DNA from: CAVUCH01 sp963697705
GTDB lineage: Bacteria; Acidobacteriota; Vicinamibacteria; Vicinamibacterales; JAENWD01
Assembly (NCBI GenBank): GCA_963697705.1
Contig: CAVOPA010000017.1
Location: 744,001 to 808,000 of the forward strand
Length of the DNA: 64,000 nucleotides
Direction: 5' to 3'
Shown here in pieces: positions 34,622 to 42,849 of the stretch. Below the pieces are notes generated by a model. That model was not told the DNA's origin, did not search any database, and saw only the letters and a program-made list of their open reading frames with translations. A program made the position numbers and the translations under genes. How positions within the stretch are numbered: the first letter of the stretch is position 1; each line of letters starts with the position of its first letter.

Positions 34622-34660
34622 TGTGTTTCGGATGGTTCGATTCCGGCCTTCGGATTGTGC

Positions 34661-34680
34661 TCGCGGTCTTCAGACCGCGA
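34661..34680. repeat. REP-like hairpin overlapping the bactofilin stop
   Basis: TCGCGGTC-TTCA-GACCGCGA, same loop as the other REP-like hairpins. On the minus strand, the loop TGAA contains the bactofilin stop codon TGA (34670-34672). Confidence 0.75.
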
Positions 34681-35038
34681 CCATCTCGGGTTTCTGCGCA
34701 GGTGCCTGCACCACCGCGGGCGCCGGCTTCCCGCCCGGCATCTCGACCTTCCCGTTGAACGTCGCGCCATCGGCCATCGCGATGCGCGGCGCCTTGACGT
34801 TGCCCTGCATGGATCCGCCGGCGAGCAGCTCGAACTTGTCCTTCACGGTGACGTTGCCCACCAGCTGCCCGAGGACTATGACCGCTTTCGCCGTGACTTC
34901 CGCGTCGATCCGCGCGGTCTTTCCCACGGTGAGAACGTTGTCGGGCAGGCTGATCTTGCCCGCGACCTGCCCATCGAGCGTGAGGTCTTCGGCACCGCTC
35001 AGCTCGCCCTTGATCGAAATCGACTGGCCCATGTTCAT
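34670..35038 (-). CDS. Bactofilin, polymer-forming cytoskeletal protein
   Basis: A 122-residue beta-helical protein that self-assembles into membrane-associated filaments involved in cell shape or envelope organisation. The core is made of short repeated strands: ISIKGELSGAEDLTLDGQVAGKI, ARIDAEVTAKAVIVLGQLVGNV and DKFELLAGGSMQGNVKAPRI; each turn is about 17-18 residues with Gly. A Pro/Ala tail (GGKPAPAVVQAPAQKPE) follows. Start ATG at 35036-35038 has GGAG upstream. The stop codon lies in a REP-like hairpin loop. Confidence 0.92.
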   Translation of the reverse strand: MNMGQSISIKGELSGAEDLTLDGQVAGKISLPDNVLTVGKTARIDAEVTAKAVIVLGQLVGNVTVKDKFELLAGGSMQGNVKAPRIAMADGATFNGKVEMPGGKPAPAVVQAPAQKPEMVAV

Positions 35039-35360
35039 ACGACGCTCCTGCAATGCGCGGCAGCGGGCGAAGCGCCGCGGCCTGGCGGTTTTCGATGCTC
35101 CGGCGCACGAGCCGCGCGCCGGAAATGTCTGAGAAGAACGGCCGAGCCCGGCCGCCAAGGTCGGACTATACCGCATATCGGATCACGCCCCGGCGCGCTG
35201 TAGCACGACCCGAAAACGGGCCCGCGGGTGTGACCGAACCCGCGTTCTGAGCCCCTCTTCTGAGCCGGTGTACGTGCGGGTTCTGGAAAGCGGGATGGGC
35301 CAAGGCCGCCGTACGCCGTGCGCCGTGTATCCCTCGACGGCAGGCGGTAGAATCCGCCCC

Positions 35361-35996
35361 GTGACCCTGTCCGTCTCCGCCGACCTGCAGTCGATCGTCC
35401 GCCTTGGTGCGCTCGCATTCGAGGGAGTTGCCGTCACCTCGCAGGAGCCGCGGCTGGACGCGCCGCTCGCCGATGCCGAAGCTGCCGTCCGCCTGCATCC
35501 GCCGGAAGAGAGCGCGGCCGTGCGCGCGATGTACCGCCGCACCGGGCTCGACCCCACGAAGCGCCGCCCGTCGTCGGAGGCGCTGCTGCGCCGCGTGCGG
35601 AAGGGCGAGGGCCTGCCGCGGATCAACACCCTCGTGGACGTGTGCAACTGGTGCTCGTTGGAGTTCCAGTTGCCATATGGCCTTTACGATCTCGATCGCG
35701 TGGACGGTGAGGTGACGCTGCGCCTCGGGACGGGGGGCGAGTCCTATCCCGGGATCCGGAAGGACGAAGTCCACGTAGCCGGCCGGCTCACACTCGCTGA
35801 CGCGCGTGGCCCGTTCGGCAACCCCTCGTCGGACTCGGCCCGAACCATGGTGACGGAGGCGGCCACGCGCGCGCTGATGGTCATCTTCGCGCCCGCCGAG
35901 CTGCCAGCCTCTCGGCTGAATCACGTGCTCGACGTCTCATCGGCGCGCACGCTCGCGTACTGCGGCGGCCGGGAGATGTTTCGCGCACTCGTATAA
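35361..35996 (+). CDS. B3/B4 tRNA-binding domain protein
   Basis: A 211-residue protein resembling the B3/B4 editing domain of phenylalanyl-tRNA synthetase beta subunit, found alone in many bacteria. Landmarks are MYRRTGLDPTKRRPSSEALLRRV and PRINTLVDVCNWCSLEFQLPYGLYDLDRV, followed by the EVHVAG/ARGPFGNP part. Possible role in hydrolysis of misacylated tRNA or amino-acid binding; not tested for free-standing forms. GTG at 35361 gives the family-like N-terminus; no strong ribosome site seen. Confidence 0.82.
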   Translation: MTLSVSADLQSIVRLGALAFEGVAVTSQEPRLDAPLADAEAAVRLHPPEESAAVRAMYRRTGLDPTKRRPSSEALLRRVRKGEGLPRINTLVDVCNWCSLEFQLPYGLYDLDRVDGEVTLRLGTGGESYPGIRKDEVHVAGRLTLADARGPFGNPSSDSARTMVTEAATRALMVIFAPAELPASRLNHVLDVSSARTLAYCGGREMFRALV

Positions 35997-36000
35997 TCTT

Positions 36001-36177
36001 CCGTTGACCGTTGACCGTTGACCGTTGACCGTTGACCGTTACCGACTGGCGGGCGGCGGGCGGCTGCGCCGGACGGCTCGCGGCTGGCGGTTACCCTTGT
36101 CTTTCGCGCAACACTCGAACTTCCAGCACGATCGGTCAACGGTCAACGGTCAACGGTGAACGGTGAATGGTGAACGG
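36001..36177. repeat. Heptamer array, GTTGACC arm and inverted GGTCAAC arm
   Basis: Five perfect GTTGACC units (36003-36037), an approximately 90-base GC-rich spacer, then GGTCAAC/GGTGAAC units (36132-36177) that run into the start codon of ispDF. The arms can pair into a long hairpin. Confidence 0.9.
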
Positions 36178-37362
36178 ATGAGAATAGTGGCGATCATCGC
36201 GGCGGGCGGACAGGGGAGCCGGCTTGCCGCGGGGACGCCGAAACAGCTGCTGGCGATTGGCGGCCGCACGATTCTCGAGCGCAGCGTCGCCGCACTCGAG
36301 TCGCACGCACGAGTGCAGGAGATCGTGGTGGCGCTGCCGGCCGATGTCGCGGCCGATCCGCCGGCGTTCCTGCGGGTGTTCAGCAAGCCGGTGCGGATCG
36401 TAAGCGGCGGCCCACGGCGGCAGGACTCCGTGGCGCGGGCGTTCAAGGCCATCGACCCGCCGGCCGACGTCGTCGTCATTCACGACGCGGCGCGTCCGTT
36501 CGTGGACGCGGCGACGATCGATCGCGCCATCGACGCCGCTGCGCGCTGGGGCGCGGCAATCGCCGCGATGCCGTCGCCCGACACGGTCAAGCTCGCACGC
36601 GAGGCTACGGGCGATCCGAGCGTGGAGGCCACGATCCCGCGCGAACGCGTCTGGCTGGCGCAGACGCCGCAGGCGTTCACGACGAGCGTGCTCGCCGCCG
36701 CCATCGCGCGCGGCGCCGAGGGCGGCAGCGGCACCGACGAAGCCGCGCTGGCGGAACAGGCGGGCCACGAGGTGCGGCTGGTCGCGGGCGACCCGCGCAA
36801 CGTGAAGATCACCACTGCTGCGGATCTCGAACTGGCGCGCGCCGTCGCGGCCGGCGACGACGGACGGGAGGGACGCGGGATGGGCCTGCGGATCGGCATC
36901 GGGTACGACTCGCACCGGCTGGTGCAGGGGCGTCCGCTCATCCTCGGCGGCGTGTCCATCCCGCATGCCACCGGCCTTGCCGGGCACTCCGACGCGGATG
37001 CCGTCTGCCACGCGATCACCGATGCAGTGCTCGGCGCCGCGGCACTCGGCGACATCGGCCGTCACTTTCCTGACACCGATCCGCGATGGAAGGACGCCGA
37101 CAGCCTGGAGCTGCTGCGTCAGGCCGCTGCGATCGTGCGGAACGCGAGCTTCGCAATCGTGAACGTGGATGCCGTCGTCGTGGCGGAGCAACCCAAGCTG
37201 GCGCCGCACGCAGACGCGATGCGCGCCCGTCTCGCCGGCGCGCTCGGCATCGAGCCCGGCGCGGTGAGCGTGAAGAGCAAAACGAACGAAGGCATGGGTG
37301 AAACCGGTCGCGGCGAAGCGATTGTTGTCCACGCCGTTGCGTTGCTGACGAGGCGGGACTGA
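36178..37362 (+). CDS. ispDF: Bifunctional IspD-IspF fusion
   Basis: A 394-residue enzyme for two MEP-pathway steps. IspD part (about 1-225): nucleotide loop AAGGQGSRLAAGTPKQLL, VIHDAARPFVD and the terminal NVKITTAADLELA form CDP-ME from MEP and CTP. IspF part (about 236-394): metal site IGYDSHRL, HATGLAGHSDADAVCHAITDAVLGAAALGDIGRHF landmarks and C-terminal KTNEGMGETGRGEAI make MEcPP. A short linker GDDGREGRGMG joins them. ATG at 36178 lies at the end of a heptamer array; an in-frame GTG at 36163 is possible. ispE, the intermediate step, is at 22771. Confidence 0.96.
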   Translation: MRIVAIIAAGGQGSRLAAGTPKQLLAIGGRTILERSVAALESHARVQEIVVALPADVAADPPAFLRVFSKPVRIVSGGPRRQDSVARAFKAIDPPADVVVIHDAARPFVDAATIDRAIDAAARWGAAIAAMPSPDTVKLAREATGDPSVEATIPRERVWLAQTPQAFTTSVLAAAIARGAEGGSGTDEAALAEQAGHEVRLVAGDPRNVKITTAADLELARAVAAGDDGREGRGMGLRIGIGYDSHRLVQGRPLILGGVSIPHATGLAGHSDADAVCHAITDAVLGAAALGDIGRHFPDTDPRWKDADSLELLRQAAAIVRNASFAIVNVDAVVVAEQPKLAPHADAMRARLAGALGIEPGAVSVKSKTNEGMGETGRGEAIVVHAVALLTRRD

Positions 37363-37406
37363 CGTCCTGGCCCTACACCGGCTCTTTACAGACGGTCGCT
37401 TCACAC

Positions 37407-38966
37407 ATGCGCCTCCGCTTCGCACCGAGTCCGACGGGCCACCTCCACGTGGGCAACGCCCGCACGGCCCTCTTCAACTGGCTGCTGGCGCGGGGCGCCG
37501 GCGGGACGTTCATCCTTCGAATCGAAGACACGGATGTCGAGCGTTCCAGCCGTGCGTCGGAATCGGCGATTCACGACGACCTGCGCTGGCTCGGGCTGAC
37601 GTGGGACGAGGGGCCGGATGCCGGCGGTCCCTACGCGCCGTACCGGCAATCGGAGCGCCTGTCGCTGTACCGCGACCATGCCGCGCGGCTGCTGGCGCAA
37701 GGCGCGGCGTATTACTGCTTTTGTACCGCGGAGCAGCTCGAGGCCGCACGTGTCGAAGCGCTTGCAGCGGGCCGGCAGCCGAAATACGCCGGCACGTGCC
37801 GCACGCTGGATCCCGCCGCTTCCCGTGCGCGGGTCGCCGCCGGCGAGCCTGCGGTGGTCCGATTCAAGGTGCCTGACGCCGGCGAGATCGCCTTCGTGGA
37901 TGCGGTACGCGGGAAGGTCGCCTTCGACGCGGCCATCATCGGCGATCCCGTGCTGGTGCGATCCGATGGCCACCCCGCCTACAACTTCGCCGTGGTGATC
38001 GACGATGCCCTGATGCGGGTGACGCACGTGATCCGGGGTGAAGACCACATCTCGAACACGCCGCGCCAGCTGCTGCTGTACCGGGCGTTCGGGTACGCGC
38101 CGCCGACGTTTGCGCACCTGTCGCTGGTGCTGGGGCCGGACCACAGCCCGCTGTCGAAACGGCATGGTGCGACGTCGGTCAAGGAGTTTCGCGACAAGGG
38201 CTACCTGCCGGAGGCGCTCTTCAACTACCTCGCGCTCATCGGCTGGTCGCCCGGGCAGGACGCGGAACTGCTGCCGGCGGCGGAGCTGGCGCGGCGGTTC
38301 CGGCTCGAGGACGTCGGGCACAGCGCGGGCGTTTTCGACGAGGAGAAGCTCGCGTGGGTGAACCGCCACTACCTGAAGGCGGCGGATCCCGCGCGGCTCG
38401 CGTCGCTCGCGGCACCCTTTCTTCGGTCGGCTGGCTACCTGCTCGACGATGCCCACGCCGTCGAGCCGGTAACAAGCGCTGCCACCGCAGCGTCGTCTGC
38501 TGTGACAGCTGATGACAATGGCCGCGCGTACCTGGAGTCGCTCGTGCCATTGTTCGCCACGTCCGTGGACCGGCTGCAGCAGGTGCCCGAGCGGCTGCGC
38601 GTCATCTTCGCGTTCGAGCCGGCGGGCGCGGTCGCAAACCCATCGATCGCGAGCGAGCTCGAGGCGCCGGGCGCACGCGCGGTCGTCGCGGCGCTCGCCG
38701 AGGATCTCGCGGTCGCTCCGCGCTGCACGGACCGCGAGCTGTTCCGCGCCGCGGCGCAGCGCGTGCGCGAACGCACCGGACAGAAGGGGCGGGCGCTGTT
38801 CCACCCGATCCGGGTGGCGCTGACGGGCGCGCCGGAAGGTCCGGAGCTGGACCTGGTGGTGCCGGCGATCGACCGCGGCGCCGAGCTCCCGGCGTCAGCC
38901 GGCGTTACCCCGATCATCGGCTGCCGCGAGCGCGCGGCCCAGTTCGCCGCTGCCCTGGCCGAGTGA
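37407..38966 (+). CDS. gltX: Glutamyl-tRNA synthetase
   Basis: A 519-residue class I synthetase. HIGH-type motif in PSPTGHLHVGNARTALFNWLLAR, DTDVERS, the anticodon-proximal IRGEDHISNTPRQLLLYRAFG, and KMSKS-type LSKRHGATSV. The C-terminal helical anticodon domain continues to LAE. Compared with E. coli, an insert around residues 340-375 (HAVEPVTSAATAASSAVTADD) looks low-complexity. 44 bases downstream of ispDF, probably same transcript. Confidence 0.96.
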   Translation: MRLRFAPSPTGHLHVGNARTALFNWLLARGAGGTFILRIEDTDVERSSRASESAIHDDLRWLGLTWDEGPDAGGPYAPYRQSERLSLYRDHAARLLAQGAAYYCFCTAEQLEAARVEALAAGRQPKYAGTCRTLDPAASRARVAAGEPAVVRFKVPDAGEIAFVDAVRGKVAFDAAIIGDPVLVRSDGHPAYNFAVVIDDALMRVTHVIRGEDHISNTPRQLLLYRAFGYAPPTFAHLSLVLGPDHSPLSKRHGATSVKEFRDKGYLPEALFNYLALIGWSPGQDAELLPAAELARRFRLEDVGHSAGVFDEEKLAWVNRHYLKAADPARLASLAAPFLRSAGYLLDDAHAVEPVTSAATAASSAVTADDNGRAYLESLVPLFATSVDRLQQVPERLRVIFAFEPAGAVANPSIASELEAPGARAVVAALAEDLAVAPRCTDRELFRAAAQRVRERTGQKGRALFHPIRVALTGAPEGPELDLVVPAIDRGAELPASAGVTPIIGCRERAAQFAAALAE

Positions 38967-38972
38967 GGTCGG

Positions 38973-39337
38973 GTAGTGCCGCCCTTCCGGCCGGCCTTTT
39001 GTAGTGCCCGCCTTCAGGCGGGCCGTGACCGTGACCCCGCGTAGTGCCCGCCTTCAGGCGGGCTGTGATCCGGTGGCACGTGGTGCATGTGGGCGTTTGA
39101 CGTAGTGCCCGTCTTCAGGTCGGGCCGTGATCCGTCGCGCGTGTGCGTGTGCCATCGTCGTAGGGCGTGTTCGTGTAGTGCCCGCCTTCAGGCGGGCCGT
39201 AATCCCGTCGGCGCGTGTGCGTGGCCCCGTCGTCGTCGTTCGTGTAGTGCCCGCCTTCAGGCGGGCGTAATCCCGTGGCGCGTGTGCGTGCCCATCGTCG
39301 TAGGGCGTGTTCGTGTAGTGCCCGCCTTCAGGCGGGC
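38973..39337. repeat. Seven REP-like hairpins, the last three in a 70-bp tandem array
   Basis: GTAGT-GCCCGCC-TTCA-GGCGGGC starts at 39001, 39041, 39174, 39243 and 39314, with variants at 38973 and 39102. From 39127 on, hairpin plus intervening GCGTGTGCGTG-rich DNA repeats with a period of 69-71 bases. This fills the 385-base gap between gltX and rlmB and ends 14 bases before the rlmB start. Confidence 0.9.
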
Positions 39338-39351
39338 CGTGATCTGTAGCG

Positions 39352-40071
39352 ATGCTGATCTTCGGCCTCAACCCCGTGCTCGAAGCCCTGCGCGCCCGCC
39401 GCGTGCGCGTGGTCCGGGTGAGCGCCCGGGCCGACGAACGCATGCGCGCGGTCGTCGACGCCGCCCGCGGCGCCGGCGTCCGCGTGGAGCGCGTGGACCC
39501 TGCCACGCTCGACCGCGAGGCGCGCGGCGGCGTGCACCAGGGCGTCGTGGCCGAGGCCCGCGATCCAGATCCGTGCAGCATCGAAGACCTGGTCTACAGC
39601 GCCAGGGCCGCGCCGCTCATCGTGGTGCTCGACGGCATCGAGGACCCGCACAACGTGGGCGCGATCCTGCGGACGGTGGACGCCGCCGGCGCCGACGGCG
39701 TCGTGCGCCAGTCGCGCCGCGCGGCCCCGCTCGACGCCGCCGCCGCGAAGGCCTCTGCCGGCGCCGTCGCCTGGGTACGGGTCGCAGAGGTCGTCAACAT
39801 CGCGCGCGCGGTCGAGGAATTGAAGGCGCTGAACGTGTGGACCGTCGGCCTTGCGGGCGACGCACCGCAGACCTACGACACCGTGGATCTGACGCTGCCG
39901 ACCGCGATCGTGCTCGGCGCCGAGGGCGCCGGGCTCCGTCGTCTCGTGCGCGAGCGTTGCGACCTCACGGTGTCGATCCCTATGATGGGGCACGTCGACA
40001 GTCTCAACGTGTCGGTCGCCGCCGGCGTAGTGCTCTTCGAGGCGGCGAGGCAACGGCGGGGAATAGAGTAA
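39352..40071 (+). CDS. rlmB: TrmH/SpoU-family 23S rRNA 2'-O-methyltransferase
   Basis: A 239-residue SPOUT methyltransferase. N-terminal substrate-binding domain MLIFGLNPVLEALRARRVRVV, then the knot domain with EDPHNVGAILRTVDAAGADGVV (motif 1), AIVLGAEGAGLRRLV (motif 2) and IPMMGHVDSLNVSVAAGVVLFEA (motif 3). Best matched to RlmB, which methylates G2251 of 23S rRNA using AdoMet, though other TrmH paralogues are close. Preceded by a REP array. Confidence 0.9.
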   Translation: MLIFGLNPVLEALRARRVRVVRVSARADERMRAVVDAARGAGVRVERVDPATLDREARGGVHQGVVAEARDPDPCSIEDLVYSARAAPLIVVLDGIEDPHNVGAILRTVDAAGADGVVRQSRRAAPLDAAAAKASAGAVAWVRVAEVVNIARAVEELKALNVWTVGLAGDAPQTYDTVDLTLPTAIVLGAEGAGLRRLVRERCDLTVSIPMMGHVDSLNVSVAAGVVLFEAARQRRGIE

Positions 40072-40212
40072 AGCGCGTCATTAGACCCGGAACTCCAAAG
40101 AAACGGGCTCGTCGCCCACGACATCTTGTGGCCGGAGACCTCGAGAACTACAAGCGTCCGTTTCATGCCACAAGGTGTGTCGCAGACACGTGGGGCACTC
40201 ACTTGTGGTTGA

Positions 40213-40455
40213 CTAGGGTTCCGAGTTCCGAGTTCTGGGTTCCAGGTTGGCTTCCAGGTTCCGGGTTCGTTCCAAGTTCCTTGTTCACGGGTTCCGGTTC
40301 CAAGTGCCGGTTCGTAATTCGCCGTCGCTCCAATCGAGCCTGCGACGAAGCTGGAACTCGGAACAAAGGAACCCGGAACCGTTGAACCCCCGGGGGACCC
40401 TGGAACGAACGAGGAACCCAACCTGGAACCGAAGACCGAGAACCGGAACCGTACC
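40213..40455. repeat. Long heptamer array, GGTTCCA/GGAACC type, inverted arms
   Basis: Left arm (about 40213-40310) is rich in GGTTCCR, AGTTCCG and GGTTCCG units; right arm (about 40350-40455) in GGAACCC, GGAACCG and CTGGAAC units. Together they occupy half of the 509-base gap between rlmB and the aminotransferase gene. The remainder (40072-40212 and 40456-40580) holds no gene I can recognise. Confidence 0.8.
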
Positions 40456-40580
40456 AATCAAGTGAGTACAGGGGTTAGGTTCGAATGGCCACGATCAACC
40501 GCGACACGCGATCTGGACGAAGGCGCTAGCGACGTTTTGGCTGGTGCTGCGTCGGATGCCAACGCGTCAGTCGGTGTCGC

Positions 40581-41684
40581 TCACACGATCTTCGGAACCG
40601 AAAAGCGATTTATCAATTCGGCAACCGCGACGGCGTCTTCGTCGCGAAGCAAGGGATGAAGGGGTAGCGAGAGCACGCTGGCGCACAGCCGCTGGGCCTG
40701 TGGGCAGCGTGTGCCGGCGGTCGCACGAAACGCTGGTTGCGAAGGCAGCGGTGTTGGGTAGTGAATGAGCGTGCCAACGCCGTTCGCCGCGAGATATTGC
40801 TGCAGGTCGTCGCGGTGCGACGACCTCACGGTGAATAGATGGTACACATGTCCGGGATCGGCGGCGCGAGGTGTATCGATCAGCGGCGAGGTCAGTACGT
40901 CCCAGTACAATGCTGCTAGCTGTCGCCGCCGATCGGTGGCGGCCGGTAGCGCTTCGAGCCGCACTCGCAGGATGGCGGCTTGAATCTCGTCAAGCCGCGA
41001 GTTGAATCCCAACTCGGTATGAACGTTCGGAGCGGCCTGGCCGCCGTGACGCAGACGCCGGATCCGGTTTGCGATCTGCGCGTCACGTGTAATCACCGCG
41101 CCGCCGTCGCCGAGTGCGCCGAGGTTCTTGGTTGGGTAGAAGCTGAAGGCGCCGCCGACGGTCGTTGTGGCAACCGGCTGACCGGCGCACGTCGCGAGGT
41201 GGGCTTGCGCGCAGTCTTCGATGACGAGAAGGTCGAACCGTTCGGCGATGAACTGGATCGCGGGCAGATCCGCCGCTTGGCCGTACAGGTGGACAGGGAC
41301 GATCGCCCGAGTGCGCGGCGTGATCGCGCGCTCGATGCATGCCGGGTCCAGTGTTCCACGTGTCCAATCCACGTCTACGAACATTGGTCGCGCTCCGGCA
41401 GCGACGATGGCCATCGCCGTGAACGGAGAGGAAACGGCAGGCACGATCACCTCGTCGCCCGGAACGATGCCACTCGCACGAAGCAGCAAAGACAATGCGT
41501 CCGTGCCGCTGTTCACCGCAACCGCGTACGGTGCCCCGGAGAGCTGCGCGAACTCCGCTTCGAAGGCGTCAACCTCTGGACCCAGGATGAACTGGCCGCG
41601 ATCCAGCACGCGACGGATCGCGGCCTCGATTCGCTCACGATCCGGGCCGGGCTTGAGGTCGAGAAACGGAACCTCACGTCTCAT
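40581..41684 (-). CDS. DegT/DnrJ/EryC1/StrS sugar aminotransferase
   Basis: A 367-residue PLP enzyme that aminates a keto-sugar nucleotide. Start MRREVPFLDLKPGPDRERIEAAIRRVLDRGQFILGPEV is typical; SGTDALSLLLRA binds PLP phosphate, VIEDCAQAHLA holds the Asp, and FSFYPTKNLGALGDGGAV carries the Schiff-base lysine. Most similar in style to TDP-3-keto-sugar (QdtB/FdtB) aminotransferases. Start ATG overlaps the epimerase stop (ATGA), indicating coupled synthesis of an amino sugar for the surface glycan. Confidence 0.93.
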   Translation of the reverse strand: MRREVPFLDLKPGPDRERIEAAIRRVLDRGQFILGPEVDAFEAEFAQLSGAPYAVAVNSGTDALSLLLRASGIVPGDEVIVPAVSSPFTAMAIVAAGARPMFVDVDWTRGTLDPACIERAITPRTRAIVPVHLYGQAADLPAIQFIAERFDLLVIEDCAQAHLATCAGQPVATTTVGGAFSFYPTKNLGALGDGGAVITRDAQIANRIRRLRHGGQAAPNVHTELGFNSRLDEIQAAILRVRLEALPAATDRRRQLAALYWDVLTSPLIDTPRAADPGHVYHLFTVRSSHRDDLQQYLAANGVGTLIHYPTPLPSQPAFRATAGTRCPQAQRLCASVLSLPLHPLLRDEDAVAVAELINRFSVPKIV

Positions 41685-42670
41685 GCGGGCCCACCGTCGG
41701 CCCCGAGCACCTTCGAATACATGTCCAGGTGTGCTCTGTAGAAGGCGACCGTCCGTGTCAGTCCGTCCCGGAGCAACACTCGGGGGCGCCAGCCGGTTTC
41801 GTCAGACAGGCGCGAGAAGTCTGCGTAGATACTGCCGATATCGATGTTCCGTCGATCGCTTGGCCAGGGGACATGCCGAGTCCGTCCGGTTCCCGCGACG
41901 CGCACCAGAAGCTCGGCGACGTCGCGAATTGCGGTGGGCTCGGCGCCTCCGACGTTGAACACCCGCCCGTTGCACCCGTCCGACGCTCCTGCACGCAGAA
42001 ACGCATCGATCGCGTCGTCGACGTAGACGAAGTCGCGAACCTGATCACCGTCGCCGAAGATTGTGATGTCTGCGTCTTGAACGGCAAGCCCGATGAACCA
42101 GCCAATGAAGCCCTGGCGGTCGTGTGCAATGAGCTGACGTGGACCATAGATGTTCGTGAGACGCAGCGAACACGCACGGATGCCGAACGCGTCGTTGTAA
42201 ACGAGATGGTCGTACTCGGCAGCGGCCTTGTTGATGCCGTTCACGTCCACGGGCCGGACGACATGCTTTTCGGTAACGGGCAACGTCTCGGCACGCCCGT
42301 ACACCTGACGAGTTCCGGCAAACACGATTTTCACGGCCGTATTGTGCTGACGGCAGCACTCGAGCAGCGCGAGATGCGCGTGGCAGTTGATCTCGAGGTC
42401 GCCCAGAGGATCGCGCATGCTGTCGATGTGACTTACCTGACCGGCTAGATTGAAGATGATCTCCTGACCGGCCACTAGATCGCTCATTGCCGCGTCGTCC
42501 CGCAGGTCGGCGTTGACGACCCGTAACGCTTCTTGCAGCCCGCTGACGTTGAACGGGTGTCCTCCCGTACCCGCAATCATTGCGTCAGCAATGACGACAT
42601 CGGCGCCGAGAGCCACAAGGCGGCGAGCGAGGTTGCTGCCGATGAACCCCAGGCCGCCGGTGACTAGCAC
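41681..42670 (-). CDS. NAD-dependent epimerase/dehydratase (extended SDR)
   Basis: A 329-residue Rossmann enzyme: VLVTGGLGFIGSNLARRLV binds NAD, NLAGQVSHIDSMRDPLGDLEINCHA is standard for sugar-nucleotide SDRs, and LRLTNIYGPRQ follows. At the usual YxxxK catalytic site I read DVNGINKAAAEYDH, that is N-x-x-x-K, so the tyrosine is replaced. The GTG at 42670 starts right at the first strand. An in-frame CTG at 42703 would give STDGFYAGRRVLVTGG, a more natural N-terminus. Operon with the DegT gene. Confidence 0.88.
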   Translation of the reverse strand: MLVTGGLGFIGSNLARRLVALGADVVIADAMIAGTGGHPFNVSGLQEALRVVNADLRDDAAMSDLVAGQEIIFNLAGQVSHIDSMRDPLGDLEINCHAHLALLECCRQHNTAVKIVFAGTRQVYGRAETLPVTEKHVVRPVDVNGINKAAAEYDHLVYNDAFGIRACSLRLTNIYGPRQLIAHDRQGFIGWFIGLAVQDADITIFGDGDQVRDFVYVDDAIDAFLRAGASDGCNGRVFNVGGAEPTAIRDVAELLVRVAGTGRTRHVPWPSDRRNIDIGSIYADFSRLSDETGWRPRVLLRDGLTRTVAFYRAHLDMYSKVLGADGGPA

Positions 42671-42849
42671 GCGGCGGCCGGCATAGAAACCGTCGGTACT
42701 CAGTCACGAATGGGCCGTCTCGCTTGCTCCGGGTCCGCTCTTTCGAGCTCGATCGTCACCGCCCGACCGGCGGGTCTGGTAACCTTGTCCAGGAAACGGC
42801 GCATTCCTCGACGATGAACGGCGATACGCCGGCTGAAAGAGACGTGTGC

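Noticed and set aside
39001..39337. CRISPR-like array of 23-bp palindromic repeats
   Set aside because: The spacers are similar to each other and the spacing early in the array is irregular; no cas genes. It is a REP-type tandem repeat.
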